From an uncultured Oscillospiraceae bacterium (GTDB taxonomy: Bacteria > Bacillota > Clostridia > Oscillospirales > Ruminococcaceae): a stretch of 17,999 nucleotides of DNA. The notes beneath the pieces were generated by a model that worked only from the letters and a program-made list of their open reading frames with translations, was not told the origin of the DNA and searched no databases. Numbering within the stretch: position 1 is the first letter of the stretch; every line of letters begins with the position of its first letter. The translations under genes were made by a program, and so were the position numbers. The DNA is taken from positions 1 through 17,999 of the forward strand of contig CAKTAM010000031.1 in the NCBI GenBank assembly GCA_934527255.1, written 5' to 3'. This document shows, in pieces, positions 8,012 to 15,714 of this stretch.

Positions 8012-8026
8012 CCGGCCGACGGCCGG
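8012..8026. repeat. 6-bp stem, 3-base loop hairpin upstream of the major tail gene
   Basis: The sequence CCGGCC GAC GGCCGG lies in the gap between the tail terminator-like gene and the major tail protein gene, one of the few real gaps in this operon. No U-tract follows on either strand. It could stabilise the 5' end of a processed mRNA for the most abundant tail protein. Confidence 0.45.
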
Positions 8027-8070
8027 AAAAATGAGAGAGGCGCGGCCCGATCAGACCGGCCGCGGCCCCG

Positions 8071-8382
8071 TTACAGCTGCGCCGTATACACCGACAGGCA
8101 GCATTCCTCCTCTGGCAGCAGCTCCTCCTGCCGCTGCCACACCGTACCGGCCAGCGCCTGCTCTGCCGCCGCCTGCGCGGCGGGATCCGGCCCGCGGGTA
8201 TACAGCTCCAGCGAAATGACCGGCGCGCTGTAATACACCTCGCCGTCGGCGGCAAAATTGTTGGCGCGCACCACCCGGTACACCGCATAGGGCAGCGGCG
8301 GGGCCTGCGCCGACGGCCACGCCGGGCAGGCGGAGGGCAGCCCGGCCGCCGTCAGCCGCGCATGCAGCTGCTGCAAGGTCAT
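8071..8382 (-). CDS. Tail terminator-like / tail completion protein
   Basis: A 103-residue protein lying between the HK97-gp10-like gene and the major tail gene, the usual site of the tail terminator that caps the tube and binds the head. The PLPYAVYRVVRANNFAADG segment, VISLELYTRG and the end PEEECCLSVYTAQL resemble small Firmicutes phage terminator proteins, where a PY-V-Y core, a hydrophobic strand and a Cys/Glu-rich end recur. The ATG overlaps the upstream stop as ATGA. Assignment rests on gene order plus this pattern. Confidence 0.7.
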   Translation of the reverse strand: MTLQQLHARLTAAGLPSACPAWPSAQAPPLPYAVYRVVRANNFAADGEVYYSAPVISLELYTRGPDPAAQAAAEQALAGTVWQRQEELLPEEECCLSVYTAQL

Positions 8383-8762
8383 CGTATCATCACCCGCACT
8401 TTCGCGTTCAGTCGTTCGGCGATCTCCTCCTGTGCCCGCACCAGATGCGGGCGGGCGGCCACCCGGCGGCGGCCGTTTGTGCCGCGCACGGCGTGGCCGT
8501 ACTCCAGCAGGTGGGCCAGCTGCGGCCGCCTGCCGTTATAGATCTCTACCCGGATGCTCTCGGCGCTTTCATAGGCCGTCCGGCTTTTCCAGCCGCGGGC
8601 ATACGCCCCGGTGCGGCGCGGCGAAAGCGTCTGCACCGTGCGCGCGCCCTCGGCCCCGGCGGCCGTGACGGCGCTTTTCATCCGCTGCGCCGCACCCTGC
8701 GCGGCGGCGGCAAGCTCCTGCTGCACGGCAGCCGCCAGCTGCCGCGGCTCCACCGCGCTCAC
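8379..8762 (-). CDS. HK97 gp10-like head-tail protein
   Basis: A 127-residue protein. The motif SPRRTGAYARGW, then YNGRRPQLAHLLEYGHAVRG, then RRRVAARPHLVRAQEE is the signature of the HK97 gp10 family, which acts at head-tail joining or early tail assembly. The N-terminal half is an Ala/Gln-rich helix (RQLAAAVQQELAAAAQ). I choose the GTG at 8762 because it overlaps the upstream stop as GTGA and because the family begins at this point; the frame is open further upstream only as out-of-frame sequence of the neighbour. Confidence 0.88.
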   Translation of the reverse strand: MSAVEPRQLAAAVQQELAAAAQGAAQRMKSAVTAAGAEGARTVQTLSPRRTGAYARGWKSRTAYESAESIRVEIYNGRRPQLAHLLEYGHAVRGTNGRRRVAARPHLVRAQEEIAERLNAKVRVMIR

Positions 8763-9046
8763 AGCCCCACCCGGCGTTCCAGATACAGCTCCAGCCGGTC
8801 GTCCTTTGCATGGTAGGTGCGGTATACGCCGTAGCGCACGCCGTCCAGCTCGGCGGCATCCTCGCCGTTGTAATCCGGCGCAAACAGCGTGACGCGCCAC
8901 TGCGGGGCCAGCCCCAGCTGCCCCGCGGCCGCCCATTCGGCGCGGCTGACGCTCTCCACGCTGCAGAACACCTGGCGCGCCGTCTCCTGCGGCAGGCAGC
9001 GGCCGTCCGCCGTCTGCGTGCCGGTGCGGCTGAGCAGCCGCAGCAC
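8759..9046 (-). CDS. Phage head closure / head-tail adaptor protein
   Basis: A 95-residue protein that should close the connector after packaging. The FCSVESVSRAEWAAAGQLGL segment, LFAPDYNGEDAAELDG and the closing YRTYHAKDDRLELYLERR fit the beta-barrel head-tail adaptor (SPP1 gp16 or HK97-type stopper) family. The start is taken as GTG at 9046, just after the upstream stop TAA, with AGAGGG five bases before it. An ATG further upstream at 9121 would extend it into the neighbour and is unlikely. Confidence 0.8.
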   Translation of the reverse strand: MLRLLSRTGTQTADGRCLPQETARQVFCSVESVSRAEWAAAGQLGLAPQWRVTLFAPDYNGEDAAELDGVRYGVYRTYHAKDDRLELYLERRVGL

Positions 9047-9047
9047 G

Positions 9048-9332
9048 TTATCCCTCTGCAAGGCCGTCCCCCCAATCGGTATAGCCGGTGGCCATCTGCA
9101 GCTGTGCTTTCTGCTCGTCATAGGCGGCTTTCAGGCGGGCCGGGTCCTCCGGCTCGCCGAAGTGCAGCCGCGCATAGGTCAGCACGGCGCGCAGCACCAA
9201 CGGGTCGTCCGCCTGCGGCGGCGTCACCCCGGCAAGGCCGAGGTCGGCCAGCGCGGCCGCGATCAGATCCTGCAGCTCGGTATCAAAGGCGTTGGTGCGA
9301 ATGCGCAGCGACAGCCGCAGCTTTTCCAGCAT
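9048..9332 (-). CDS. Head-tail connector protein (HK97 gp6-like)
   Basis: A 94-residue helical protein expected to form the ring beneath the portal. It has the typical order of the family: an N-terminal LRIRTNAFDTELQDLIAAA helix, DPLVLRAVLTYARLHFGEP, and the closing RLKAAYDEQKAQLQMATGY. The start ATG is 10 bases after the capsid gene stop, preceded by GAGGGG. Spacing and order with the capsid gene before and the head closure gene after agree with the role. Confidence 0.87.
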   Translation of the reverse strand: MLEKLRLSLRIRTNAFDTELQDLIAAALADLGLAGVTPPQADDPLVLRAVLTYARLHFGEPEDPARLKAAYDEQKAQLQMATGYTDWGDGLAEG

Positions 9333-9342
9333 GGCGCGCCCC

Positions 9343-10974
9343 TCAGGTGCCGCTGGCGGGCGTGCTGCTGGCCGCCTTGACGGTCAGCTGGGCAAAGGCC
9401 TCGCCGTCGATCAGGCAGCCCTGCCCGCGAACATAGCCGCTGTAGGTGGTGACGTGCTTTTTGATGTCGCGGTCGCTTTCGATCATGACATCCTGCACCA
9501 GATTGTAGACGAACTTTCCGGCATCGCCCACCAGCAGCACATCCTCCGCCACGGCGTCCTCGATCCGGATGGGCGCGCCGAACAGCGTGCCGACGCCGCC
9601 CGGCTGGGCCGACGGCTGGAAGATGGGCCTGCCCGTGGTATCGACCATACCGGCCAGGTGGTTATACACCGTCGCGCGGGTGGCGTACACGCTGACATTG
9701 CTCACCCGTTTGAGGCAGGCAAACGTTTTGGCCAGCTCGGCATAGGTGACCTTGCCCACGGTCGCCGTGGTCAGCTTGCTGGCGGTGGGCAGGCTGGCCT
9801 GAATTTCGGCCACGGCATCCTCGGCCATGGCACGGCCCAGCTCGCGCGCGATCTCCGCCGTCAGGTACTGCTCCAGCGCGCCCAGGCTCATTTTGCCCAG
9901 CGCATAGCTGACATCCACATGCTTGGAAAAATCCTTGCCGGAGAGGGTGACCTTGGAAAAATTGTTCTTTTCGTCGTCGTTGGCTGTGCCCTCGGTCACC
10001 TTTTTGGCCTTGCCCTGATAGATGATGTCGTGGACGGCCACCTCCAGCACCGTGCCGGTGCGGTAGATGGTAGCGCCCTGCAGGATGCTGTGCTCGCCGC
10101 TGACGGCATCCCAGATCTTATCCGCCATGGCCGTCGGCAGCACTGCGTCGCCGTCGGTCGTGGTGTGCACATAGGCGGCGCGCTCCTCCCTGGTCCACTG
10201 GTCCTCCATCCCGTTCAGCCGCTTGAGAAAGGCCGTGCGGTACTCGGCGCTGGCGGGGCCAAAGGGCTTTTCGGCGGTGGGGGCGGCAAAGCTGCGCACC
10301 TCGCGCCCGGCCCCGGCGGCCACCTGCCCGCGCAGCTGGGCGCGGCGCAGCTCTTCGGCCGTCTGCGGGCTGTCCGCCTGCTCGCAGCCGGGCGCTGCGG
10401 CCTGTTCGGTGTGTACGGTCTGCATTCTTTCTTCCTCCATGGTGTCCTCCTCTGCTATTGCGTTGTGTCGGGTCTCCCCGGTCTGTAAGGCCGCCCGCGC
10501 GGCGATCTGCGTCGTCGGGTAGGCGGGCCGGTCAACGGCTGCCACATCGTACAGCCGCTGAATGCGGGTAATGCGCCGTGTGCGGGCAGCCGTATCATAG
10601 GTGCTGTCGGCCACGGCAAAGGCAAAGCTCATTTTGTCGATGTAGCCGCCGCGGATCTCCTCATACAGCCGCCGCCCGGCCTCGGTGCCGGAAAGCTCGG
10701 CCTGTATCCACAGGCCGTCCGGCCGCAGGCTCAGCGTCAGCGTGCCGTTGCGCGTGCGCGCCACCGGCTTGCCGGTGTGGTTGTAGTACATCATGACGTC
10801 GCTCATATCCGCGCCGTCAAAGGCCCCGGCCGCGATCACCTCGCGGTATTCGGCCCCGCCGTCGGTGCACAGCACGGTCGGCTGCTCCAGCACGGCGGCG
10901 CAGCCCTCCACCCGCATGCCCTCGGCGCCGGCGGCCCGCATTTCAAAGGTCCTTGTGCTCTGCGTTGTCTGCAT
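9343..10974 (-). CDS. Prohead protease-major capsid protein fusion (HK97 fold)
   Basis: A 543-residue fusion. Residues 1-165 are a prohead protease of the S78/U35 type with catalytic His66 (MMYYNHTGKPVAR) and Ser116 (YIDKMSFAFAV). Residues about 175-235 are a charged linker acting as the scaffolding delta domain. About 245-543 are the capsid protein (FLKRLNGM, PTAMADKIWDAV, DFSKHVDVSYALG, EDVLLVGDAGKFVYN, DRDIKKHVTTYSGYVRG). Start ATG at 10974 has GGAGGAG upstream and overlaps the portal gene end by 32 bases. Such fusions are known in Firmicutes phages. A strong internal ribosome binding site within the linker suggests that capsid protein is also made alone. Confidence 0.92.
   Translation of the reverse strand: MQTTQSTRTFEMRAAGAEGMRVEGCAAVLEQPTVLCTDGGAEYREVIAAGAFDGADMSDVMMYYNHTGKPVARTRNGTLTLSLRPDGLWIQAELSGTEAGRRLYEEIRGGYIDKMSFAFAVADSTYDTAARTRRITRIQRLYDVAAVDRPAYPTTQIAARAALQTGETRHNAIAEEDTMEEERMQTVHTEQAAAPGCEQADSPQTAEELRRAQLRGQVAAGAGREVRSFAAPTAEKPFGPASAEYRTAFLKRLNGMEDQWTREERAAYVHTTTDGDAVLPTAMADKIWDAVSGEHSILQGATIYRTGTVLEVAVHDIIYQGKAKKVTEGTANDDEKNNFSKVTLSGKDFSKHVDVSYALGKMSLGALEQYLTAEIARELGRAMAEDAVAEIQASLPTASKLTTATVGKVTYAELAKTFACLKRVSNVSVYATRATVYNHLAGMVDTTGRPIFQPSAQPGGVGTLFGAPIRIEDAVAEDVLLVGDAGKFVYNLVQDVMIESDRDIKKHVTTYSGYVRGQGCLIDGEAFAQLTVKAASSTPASGT
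10438..10452 (-). promoter_or_regulatory. Internal ribosome binding site and ATG for nested capsid protein
   Basis: On the minus strand GAGGAGG (10452-10446) sits five bases before an in-frame ATG (10440-10438), which is residue 179 of the fusion, just after the protease domain. Initiation here would give a 365-residue delta domain plus capsid protein. It matches the consensus better than many of the annotated starts in this window. This would allow capsid subunits to exceed protease without a separate gene. Confidence 0.65.
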
Positions 10975-12115
10975 CTGCGTTTTTCTCCTCCCCCAGCAGG
11001 GCGTATTCGCCGCGGATGGTATAGGCCCGCCCCTGCCCGTCCGGCAGCGGCGGCAGGTTCCATATCTCGCGTATCTCATCCCTGCACATGATGCCGCGGT
11101 CGGCCATCTGGGCCGAGACCGCCAGCTTTTCGCTGTTGCTCATATACTGCAGCCGGTTGGCCGTCGCCATGATGCGCGCCCCGGCCGCCTGCTCGCGCGG
11201 CGAGAACAGCATATTGGTCACGCACTCGGAAAACTGAATGGCGAACGGCTCGACCGCGCCCTCATAAAAGGCGCTCCAGGCGTCGCCGAACGCCTTGTTC
11301 TGCAGCACCGCCTCGTTGACGCCGAAATAGTTGTACACGTTGCGGTTGATGGCCTCCATCTGGGCGGCGTCCACCACATACGGCTTGCTTTCGATCTGCC
11401 GGATGTCGGCGTAGGTGTTGGGAAACAGCAGCACGCCGCCCTCGCCCTGCAGGTTTTCACGGTTGAAGCGGCGGCGCTCGTTGGCCAGATCCGCCGGGCT
11501 GGCGAAATTGTTGACCCGCGCCATAAAGCGGAAGGTCGCCGCGCTGCGGACGGCCTCGGCGATGCCCTGATCCTGCAGGGAGGCCAGCTCCATGGTCGGG
11601 GTCAGCGCAAGGTTGCTGCTGCCGAAATAGTCGTCGGCATACTGAAACCGGGTGAGCACGGCACAGCGCTGCATTTCCACGGCGGCGCACTGGCCGTCCG
11701 AAAACTCATACCGCAGGTACGGCTGCCCGGCGTACTCCACCACGGTGCAGCGCGACGGCAGCACCGGAAACATCCCCACAGTGCGCCCGAACAGATCCAG
11801 CACCGGCACCACAAAGGCCGTGTTCTGAATATCCAGAATGGTGGACAGCCGATAGAGGAACTGCCCCCAGGTCTGCCAGTCGTTAGGCGCGCGGCGCAGC
11901 TGCCGCGCCAGCGTCGGCTGCGCCGTGCCCAGCACCTGCACCGTCAGCTTGCTGATGTGGTTTGCCCGCGCGTGCACCGCCGCGCGCACCAGCTGGCTTT
12001 CGTACAGCTCGCCGCCCCAGCTGGTGAAGGCCGGGCGGTATGCCGTCAGCGTCTGCCACGCCTCGGCGGCGGGCAGCCGCTTGGGCCGCCCGAAAATTTT
12101 ATCAAATAGCCCCAT
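10943..12115 (-). CDS. Portal protein (HK97 type)
   Basis: A 390-residue protein forming the dodecameric ring through which DNA enters and leaves the head. It begins MGLFDKIFGRPKR, characteristic of HK97-type portals. Further segments are ELYESQLVRAAVHARANHIS, DWQTWGQFLYRLSTIL, ENLQGEGGVLLFP, YNYFGVNEAVLQNKA and RGIMCRDEIREIWNLPP, the last being the conserved C-terminal clip region. I use the ATG at 12115 because GGGGG lies upstream and the family starts at MGLFD; longer upstream extension is not conserved. It comes after the terminase and before the protease-capsid fusion, as usual. Confidence 0.92.
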   Translation of the reverse strand: MGLFDKIFGRPKRLPAAEAWQTLTAYRPAFTSWGGELYESQLVRAAVHARANHISKLTVQVLGTAQPTLARQLRRAPNDWQTWGQFLYRLSTILDIQNTAFVVPVLDLFGRTVGMFPVLPSRCTVVEYAGQPYLRYEFSDGQCAAVEMQRCAVLTRFQYADDYFGSSNLALTPTMELASLQDQGIAEAVRSAATFRFMARVNNFASPADLANERRRFNRENLQGEGGVLLFPNTYADIRQIESKPYVVDAAQMEAINRNVYNYFGVNEAVLQNKAFGDAWSAFYEGAVEPFAIQFSECVTNMLFSPREQAAGARIMATANRLQYMSNSEKLAVSAQMADRGIMCRDEIREIWNLPPLPDGQGRAYTIRGEYALLGEEKNADADNAEHKDL

Positions 12116-12183
12116 GGCGCGCCCCCTTTCTCTGCTTAGAGTACCACAGCCCGCGGCTGGCTTTCCATGGCGGCTTCGCCCGG

Positions 12184-12197
12184 CCGCCGCGCGGCGG
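12184..12197. repeat. 14-bp perfect palindrome between terminase and portal genes
   Basis: CCGCCGCGCGGCGG is a perfect palindrome in the 92-base gap between the terminase stop and the portal start. No T-tract follows, and the gap otherwise holds only the portal ribosome binding site. It could be an RNA-processing hairpin. Confidence 0.4.
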
Positions 12198-12207
12198 GAC
12201 GGAGCTG

Positions 12208-13872
12208 TCAGCTGCCGCCCTGCTTTGGGCTGTTCCGCAGCTGGCCGCCGATCTCGGCAAACCACTTCTGCCGCACAGCCATGGCGTCCAGCAGGGCCGC
12301 CGCGCCATCGATATGGGCGTTTGCCTGCAGCTTGACCGGCCGCAGGCGGCCGCTGTCCGCATCGATGCGCACGGCGGTATCCAGCAGGTGCATTTTCAGC
12401 AGGTCGTTGTCGCCGATGTTCAGCCTGCCGTCGTTCAGCAGGCCCTCCACCTCCCGCAAAACCGGCGTCAGGTTGGTGCCCTGGTACACGTCATCCATGT
12501 GAAAGCCGTACTGCTGCATCTGCTGCACCAGATACTGCGCGGTGTAGCGGTCGTACCCCACCTGCAGCGGGTAAAGCTGCCAGCGCTCCACCAGCTGGCA
12601 GAACCAGGCAAAGCAGTCGTGATAATCGACAAAGCTTTCCCCCGAGGGCTGCAGCAGCCCCCGCCGCACATACACGTCATACGGCAGGTTATCCCGCGCC
12701 TGGGCGTCGGCCAGCCGCGCCGCGGGCAGAAAGAACCGCGCCAGCACATGCAGCCGTCCGCCCTTTTCCACCACCACGCAGCAGGCCGTCAGATCCGTGG
12801 TGCGCGACAGGTCAATGCCGCCCACGCAATAGCAGCCGCGCAGCTCTTCCAGCCGGATGGGCGGGCCGCAGGCCTTTTCCACCGCCTGCGCGCTGACCCA
12901 CGCCTGGCTGCTGTTCTGGCGGACGTTGCAGTATTTGGCCAGAAACTCCGCTTTGGCGGGCAGGCTCTCGCGGGCGATGGCCAGCTCCTCCTCCAGATAG
13001 GCCCACGGCACGGAGACCCCCAGATTGGGGTTTGCCTTGGCCAGCTCGGCCCGGTCGTCCCACTTTTCCACATCGTCGATCTGATACAGCAGCGGCAGCA
13101 GACGCTTTTCGCGGCTGTCGCCCAACAGCAGGCGGGTGCTGCGGCGCAGCAGCTCGTCATACACGCCGTCGCTGGTGTAGCCGCTGGTGCTCAGCGACAG
13201 CAGCAGCGGCTGCCGTCGGCTGCCGCGGCCGCTTTTCAGCACGTCGTACTGCCGCAGGCCCGCCTCGCCCGGCCAGCTGGCGATCTCGTCGCAGATGGCC
13301 AGGTGCGGGTTATACCCATCGCTCTTTTTGGCGCTGAACGCGATCTTCTTCACCGTGCTGTTGGTCTGCGCCACGTAATAATCGCTTTTGCGCCGCCGGG
13401 TCAGGGCGGCCAGCTCCGGCTCGGCCAGCACCGTCTGCCCAAAGCAGCTGTACACGATGTCCGCCTGATCCAGCTTCGGGGCCACGCAATAGATCTCCGC
13501 GCCGTACTCGCCGTCCAGATACAGGCAGCAGGCCATGACGGCGGAGGCCAGCAGCGTTTTGCCGTTCTTGCGCCCCACCACCAGCACCACCTCGCGGAAA
13601 TAGCGTCTGCCGTCCGCTTCCACCAGCCCGAAGATCAGCGACAGCGCGGCCTTCTGCCACAGCTCCAGCTTCAGCAGGTCGCTGCGCCCGCGCGAATGGT
13701 GGCAGAAGCCCTCGACAAAGCGGATGACGCGGTCGGCCTTTTCCGCATCCAGCCGGTATTCGCCCGCCGCGCGCCCGGCTTCGATGCGCTCATACAGCAG
13801 CCGCACCCACCGCCCGACGGTGACGCGCCCTTCCTCCATGGCGCGGCGGTATTCGCGGATGTAATCATTCAT
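12208..13872 (-). CDS. terL: Terminase large subunit
   Basis: A 554-residue ATPase and nuclease that powers DNA packaging and cuts the genome. Visible motifs are a Walker A-like G100-R-K-N-G-K-T106 (VVGRKNGKT), a Walker B ending in D195-E196 (HLAICDE), a coupling segment LLLSLSTSG around 225, and the start of the RNase H-like nuclease domain with D354 and D360 (GGIDLSRTTD). Later acidic residues, such as GYDRY and NIGDNDLL, may complete the metal site. Length is normal for the HK97-like, HNH-associated group. The start ATG overlaps the small-subunit stop by eight bases. Confidence 0.94.
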   Translation of the reverse strand: MNDYIREYRRAMEEGRVTVGRWVRLLYERIEAGRAAGEYRLDAEKADRVIRFVEGFCHHSRGRSDLLKLELWQKAALSLIFGLVEADGRRYFREVVLVVGRKNGKTLLASAVMACCLYLDGEYGAEIYCVAPKLDQADIVYSCFGQTVLAEPELAALTRRRKSDYYVAQTNSTVKKIAFSAKKSDGYNPHLAICDEIASWPGEAGLRQYDVLKSGRGSRRQPLLLSLSTSGYTSDGVYDELLRRSTRLLLGDSREKRLLPLLYQIDDVEKWDDRAELAKANPNLGVSVPWAYLEEELAIARESLPAKAEFLAKYCNVRQNSSQAWVSAQAVEKACGPPIRLEELRGCYCVGGIDLSRTTDLTACCVVVEKGGRLHVLARFFLPAARLADAQARDNLPYDVYVRRGLLQPSGESFVDYHDCFAWFCQLVERWQLYPLQVGYDRYTAQYLVQQMQQYGFHMDDVYQGTNLTPVLREVEGLLNDGRLNIGDNDLLKMHLLDTAVRIDADSGRLRPVKLQANAHIDGAAALLDAMAVRQKWFAEIGGQLRNSPKQGGS

Positions 13873-14215
13873 CCGCCGGGCTGCCCTGCAGCAGCTGCGC
13901 CAGCCGTCCGCCGTTCTTCTCCGGCGGCGTCAGCTCGTTCAGCTGGCGGATGATAGCCTGATAGTTCTTGTCCAGCTTGACAAACAGATCCGCCGCCGGG
14001 CGCGTGCGCTGGTACGGCTCCACCTTGTCCGACTGGCTGAACATCTCCAGCAGGCCGTTTTCGCGCAGGTCGCGGTTCAGCGCATCCAGCTGCACCCGCA
14101 GCCGGGCCGCCTGCGCGATCAGCCCCTGCACCACGGCGAACTGGTTCTCCGACAGGCCGCTGTAAATTTCGCTCAGCCGGGCGATCTCACTTTTCTCGGT
14201 TATCCGTTTCGGCAT
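13865..14215 (-). CDS. terS: Terminase small subunit, P27 family
   Basis: A 116-residue DNA-recognition subunit. It is mostly helical: SEIARLSEIYSGLSENQFAVV, an LRVQLDALNRDLRENG helix, and the P27-type end RPAADLFVKLDKNYQAIIRQLNEL. ATG at 14215 is favoured over one six bases upstream because AAAGGAG then has seven-base spacing. It overlaps the upstream regulator gene by 29 bases and the large subunit by eight. It should bind the cos or pac site; the adjacent repeat-rich region at 14866-15727 is a candidate. Confidence 0.85.
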   Translation of the reverse strand: MPKRITEKSEIARLSEIYSGLSENQFAVVQGLIAQAARLRVQLDALNRDLRENGLLEMFSQSDKVEPYQRTRPAADLFVKLDKNYQAIIRQLNELTPPEKNGGRLAQLLQGSPADE

Positions 14216-14645
14216 CCACATGCTCCTTTTCTGTGCTGTGCGCGCATTCCGGCGGCAGCTCTTCCGGCGGCAGGCGCAGCTGGTTCAGCGCCCGGCGGTG
14301 CAGGCGATAGATCCACCGCTCGTCGGTGTGCAGCTCCTGCGCGATGGTCGGCCAGCTTTGCCCCAGCAGATAGCGCCGGTGCAGCACCCGCCGCAGCCGC
14401 GCATCCGGCAGGGCGTCGACGACGGCGGCGGTCTGCTCCCGCAGGGCCGCGCAGCGGCGCACCTGCTCTGCCAGACGGTCGCAGGCCGCCCGCTGGCGCT
14501 GGCGGGTCTCCGGCGCGCCGCGCAGCCGCGGCGCCAGACGCTGCCTTTCGGCCGTCAGGGCGCGCAGCTCTTCCTCCAGCTCCCGCTGTTCAAACACGGC
14601 ACTGCGGCAGCGCTGCAGCCACGCCTGCTTTTCCTCAATGCGCAC
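14187..14645 (-). CDS. Sigma-70 region 4-like / ArpU-RinA-type phage transcriptional regulator
   Basis: A 152-residue protein. The N-terminal two thirds is a charged coiled coil (QRELEEELRALTAERQRL, then CDRLAEQVRRCAALREQ). About residues 90-135 form a helix-turn-helix as in sigma region 4: ALPDARLRRVLHRRYLLGQSW followed by IAQELHTDERWIYRLHRRAL. Proteins of this kind just before the terminase genes act as late-gene activators in many Firmicutes phages (ArpU or RinA groups). The start is GTG with GGAGGAAACGACC upstream. It overlaps the membrane-protein gene by 11 bases. It may activate its own late operon. Confidence 0.8.
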   Translation of the reverse strand: MRIEEKQAWLQRCRSAVFEQRELEEELRALTAERQRLAPRLRGAPETRQRQRAACDRLAEQVRRCAALREQTAAVVDALPDARLRRVLHRRYLLGQSWPTIAQELHTDERWIYRLHRRALNQLRLPPEELPPECAHSTEKEHVDAETDNREK

Positions 14646-14865
14646 GGTCGTTTCCTCCGCTGCCCAGCGCCCACGCCAGCGCCGCAAAAAGCGCCGTCAG
14701 CACCACTGCCAGCAGGGCAAGCGCCGCAGGGCGCGGCAGCCCCCACGCCGCGGCGGCACGCAGCAGCCCCACGCTGCCGCCGCAGACGGCCGCCAGCACG
14801 GAAAGCCCCGCCGTACAGACCGGCAGCGCCGCCAGAAGCCGCCGCCCTTTTCGGTTTTGCCTCAT
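14635..14865 (-). CDS. Small two-helix membrane protein, unknown function
   Basis: A 76-residue protein starting MRQNRKGRR, with two hydrophobic helices (about residues 10-30 and 47-68) separated by a short linker, and a short charged end. AGGGAGG stands at good spacing before the ATG at 14865, and the stop overlaps the start of the regulator gene by 11 bases. These two facts argue that it is real, although no family is recognised. The frame is open further upstream, but that part is low-complexity Ala/Arg/Gly and probably non-coding. Confidence 0.5.
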   Translation of the reverse strand: MRQNRKGRRLLAALPVCTAGLSVLAAVCGGSVGLLRAAAAWGLPRPAALALLAVVLTALFAALAWALGSGGNDRAH

Positions 14866-15121
14866 TCTCTGACCTCCCTGTTTTGTCATAGCAGCACTGC
14901 CCGCGGCAGCAGCTGCGCATACCCGCCCCGGCCATTGCACCGGCTGCCGCCATCCGGCAGCAGCGCAGCGTCCGGCCGCCGGGCCGGGCCGTCGGCGCAG
15001 ACTTCCGCCGAGGGACGCCGCACAAGGCGGCCGCCGCCCGAAGGAGCCCCTGCAGCGGGCCATCCTGCCCGGAATGGCTGCCGGGACAGCCGCTGCCAGA
15101 GCAGGCGACAGCCTCCGGGTT

Positions 15122-15152
15122 CAGGCATCCGCCGCCCGAGGCAGGCATCCGC
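15122..15152. repeat. 11-bp direct repeat at 20-bp spacing
   Basis: CAGGCATCCGC occurs at 15122-15132 and again at 15142-15152, two helical turns apart, with similar flanks (CGCCCG after each). It may be a protein-binding pair near the terminase genes, or chance in GC-rich DNA. Confidence 0.5.
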
Positions 15153-15238
15153 TGCCGCCCGTGTGCGCCAAAGCGGCGATGCACCCCGTTTTGGGCGCGC
15201 GCCGTCCTTTCTCTGTTCTTCTTCCGGCCGGCAGCCGG

Positions 15239-15278
15239 TTCTCCGCGATCCTTTGCGGTTCTTTGCGATTCTCCCTGC
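15239..15278. repeat. Four degenerate 10-bp tandem repeats
   Basis: On the plus strand the units are TTCTCCGCGA, TCCTTTGCGG, TTCTTTGCGA and TTCTCCCTGC, with no spacer. The first three agree at most positions (consensus TTCTTTGCGA); the last is weaker. A 10-bp period puts each unit on the same face of the helix, as expected for iteron-like binding of one protein such as the terminase small subunit or Rep. Confidence 0.5.
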
Positions 15279-15479
15279 TTTTCCGCCTTTGGACGCATCG
15301 TTTTGCCCCGGACAGGTCCCGGGCGCGCGCAAGAAAAAGGCTTCCAATGAGCGGCCGCCCCGCGCACCCCAAAAGGGGGAGGTCTGCGCCCCCGGAGAGG
15401 AAAAAACACCTCCACCCACCGGTCTACCGGGCAGCCCCCCCCGGGTTCGGAAAGGGGGGAGGGCAGGGCGGCCCGGCGG

Positions 15480-15494
15480 CGGTCGGCCCGACCG
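15480..15494. repeat. Perfect 7-bp dyad around a single C
   Basis: CGGTCGG C CCGACCG is a perfect inverted repeat. It is too short to form a good hairpin but fits a symmetric protein-binding or cleavage site. It is in the gap where a cos site would be expected. Confidence 0.4.
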
Positions 15495-15661
15495 AAAAGT
15501 GCGGCCGGATGCACCAAAGCAGTGCAGCCGCCGACCCCTGCCGATCGGGCCTTTGCCGGGCAGGCAGCAGTGCTGCGGCATTTCTTTTTGGGCGGCATCC
15601 GTGCCGCGGCCGGTTTGCCTGGCAGCAGCCGTCCGCGCTTTTGCCCCGGCCCCATGCCTGC

Positions 15662-15714
15662 GGCAGCTCTTTCTGCCCGGGCAGCCCTTCCTGCCTGGGC
15701 AGCTTTTTTCTGCC
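15662..15714. repeat. Three tandem GGCAG...CTGCC stem-loops
   Basis: Three consecutive units, GGCAGCTCTTTCTGCC (15662-15677), GGCAGCCCTTCCTGCC (15680-15695) and a third of 17 bases (15698-15714), are separated by two bases each. Every unit is a direct repeat of the others and is itself an inverted repeat with 5-bp arms and a pyrimidine-rich centre. On the minus-strand transcript they begin 13 bases after the HNH stop, with purine-rich loops. No U-tract follows. Confidence 0.75.

Noticed and set aside
12040..13953. A 637-codon open frame on the plus strand
   Set aside because: It is antisense to the terminase large subunit, whose Walker and nuclease motifs are unmistakable. No domain is seen in the plus-strand frame.
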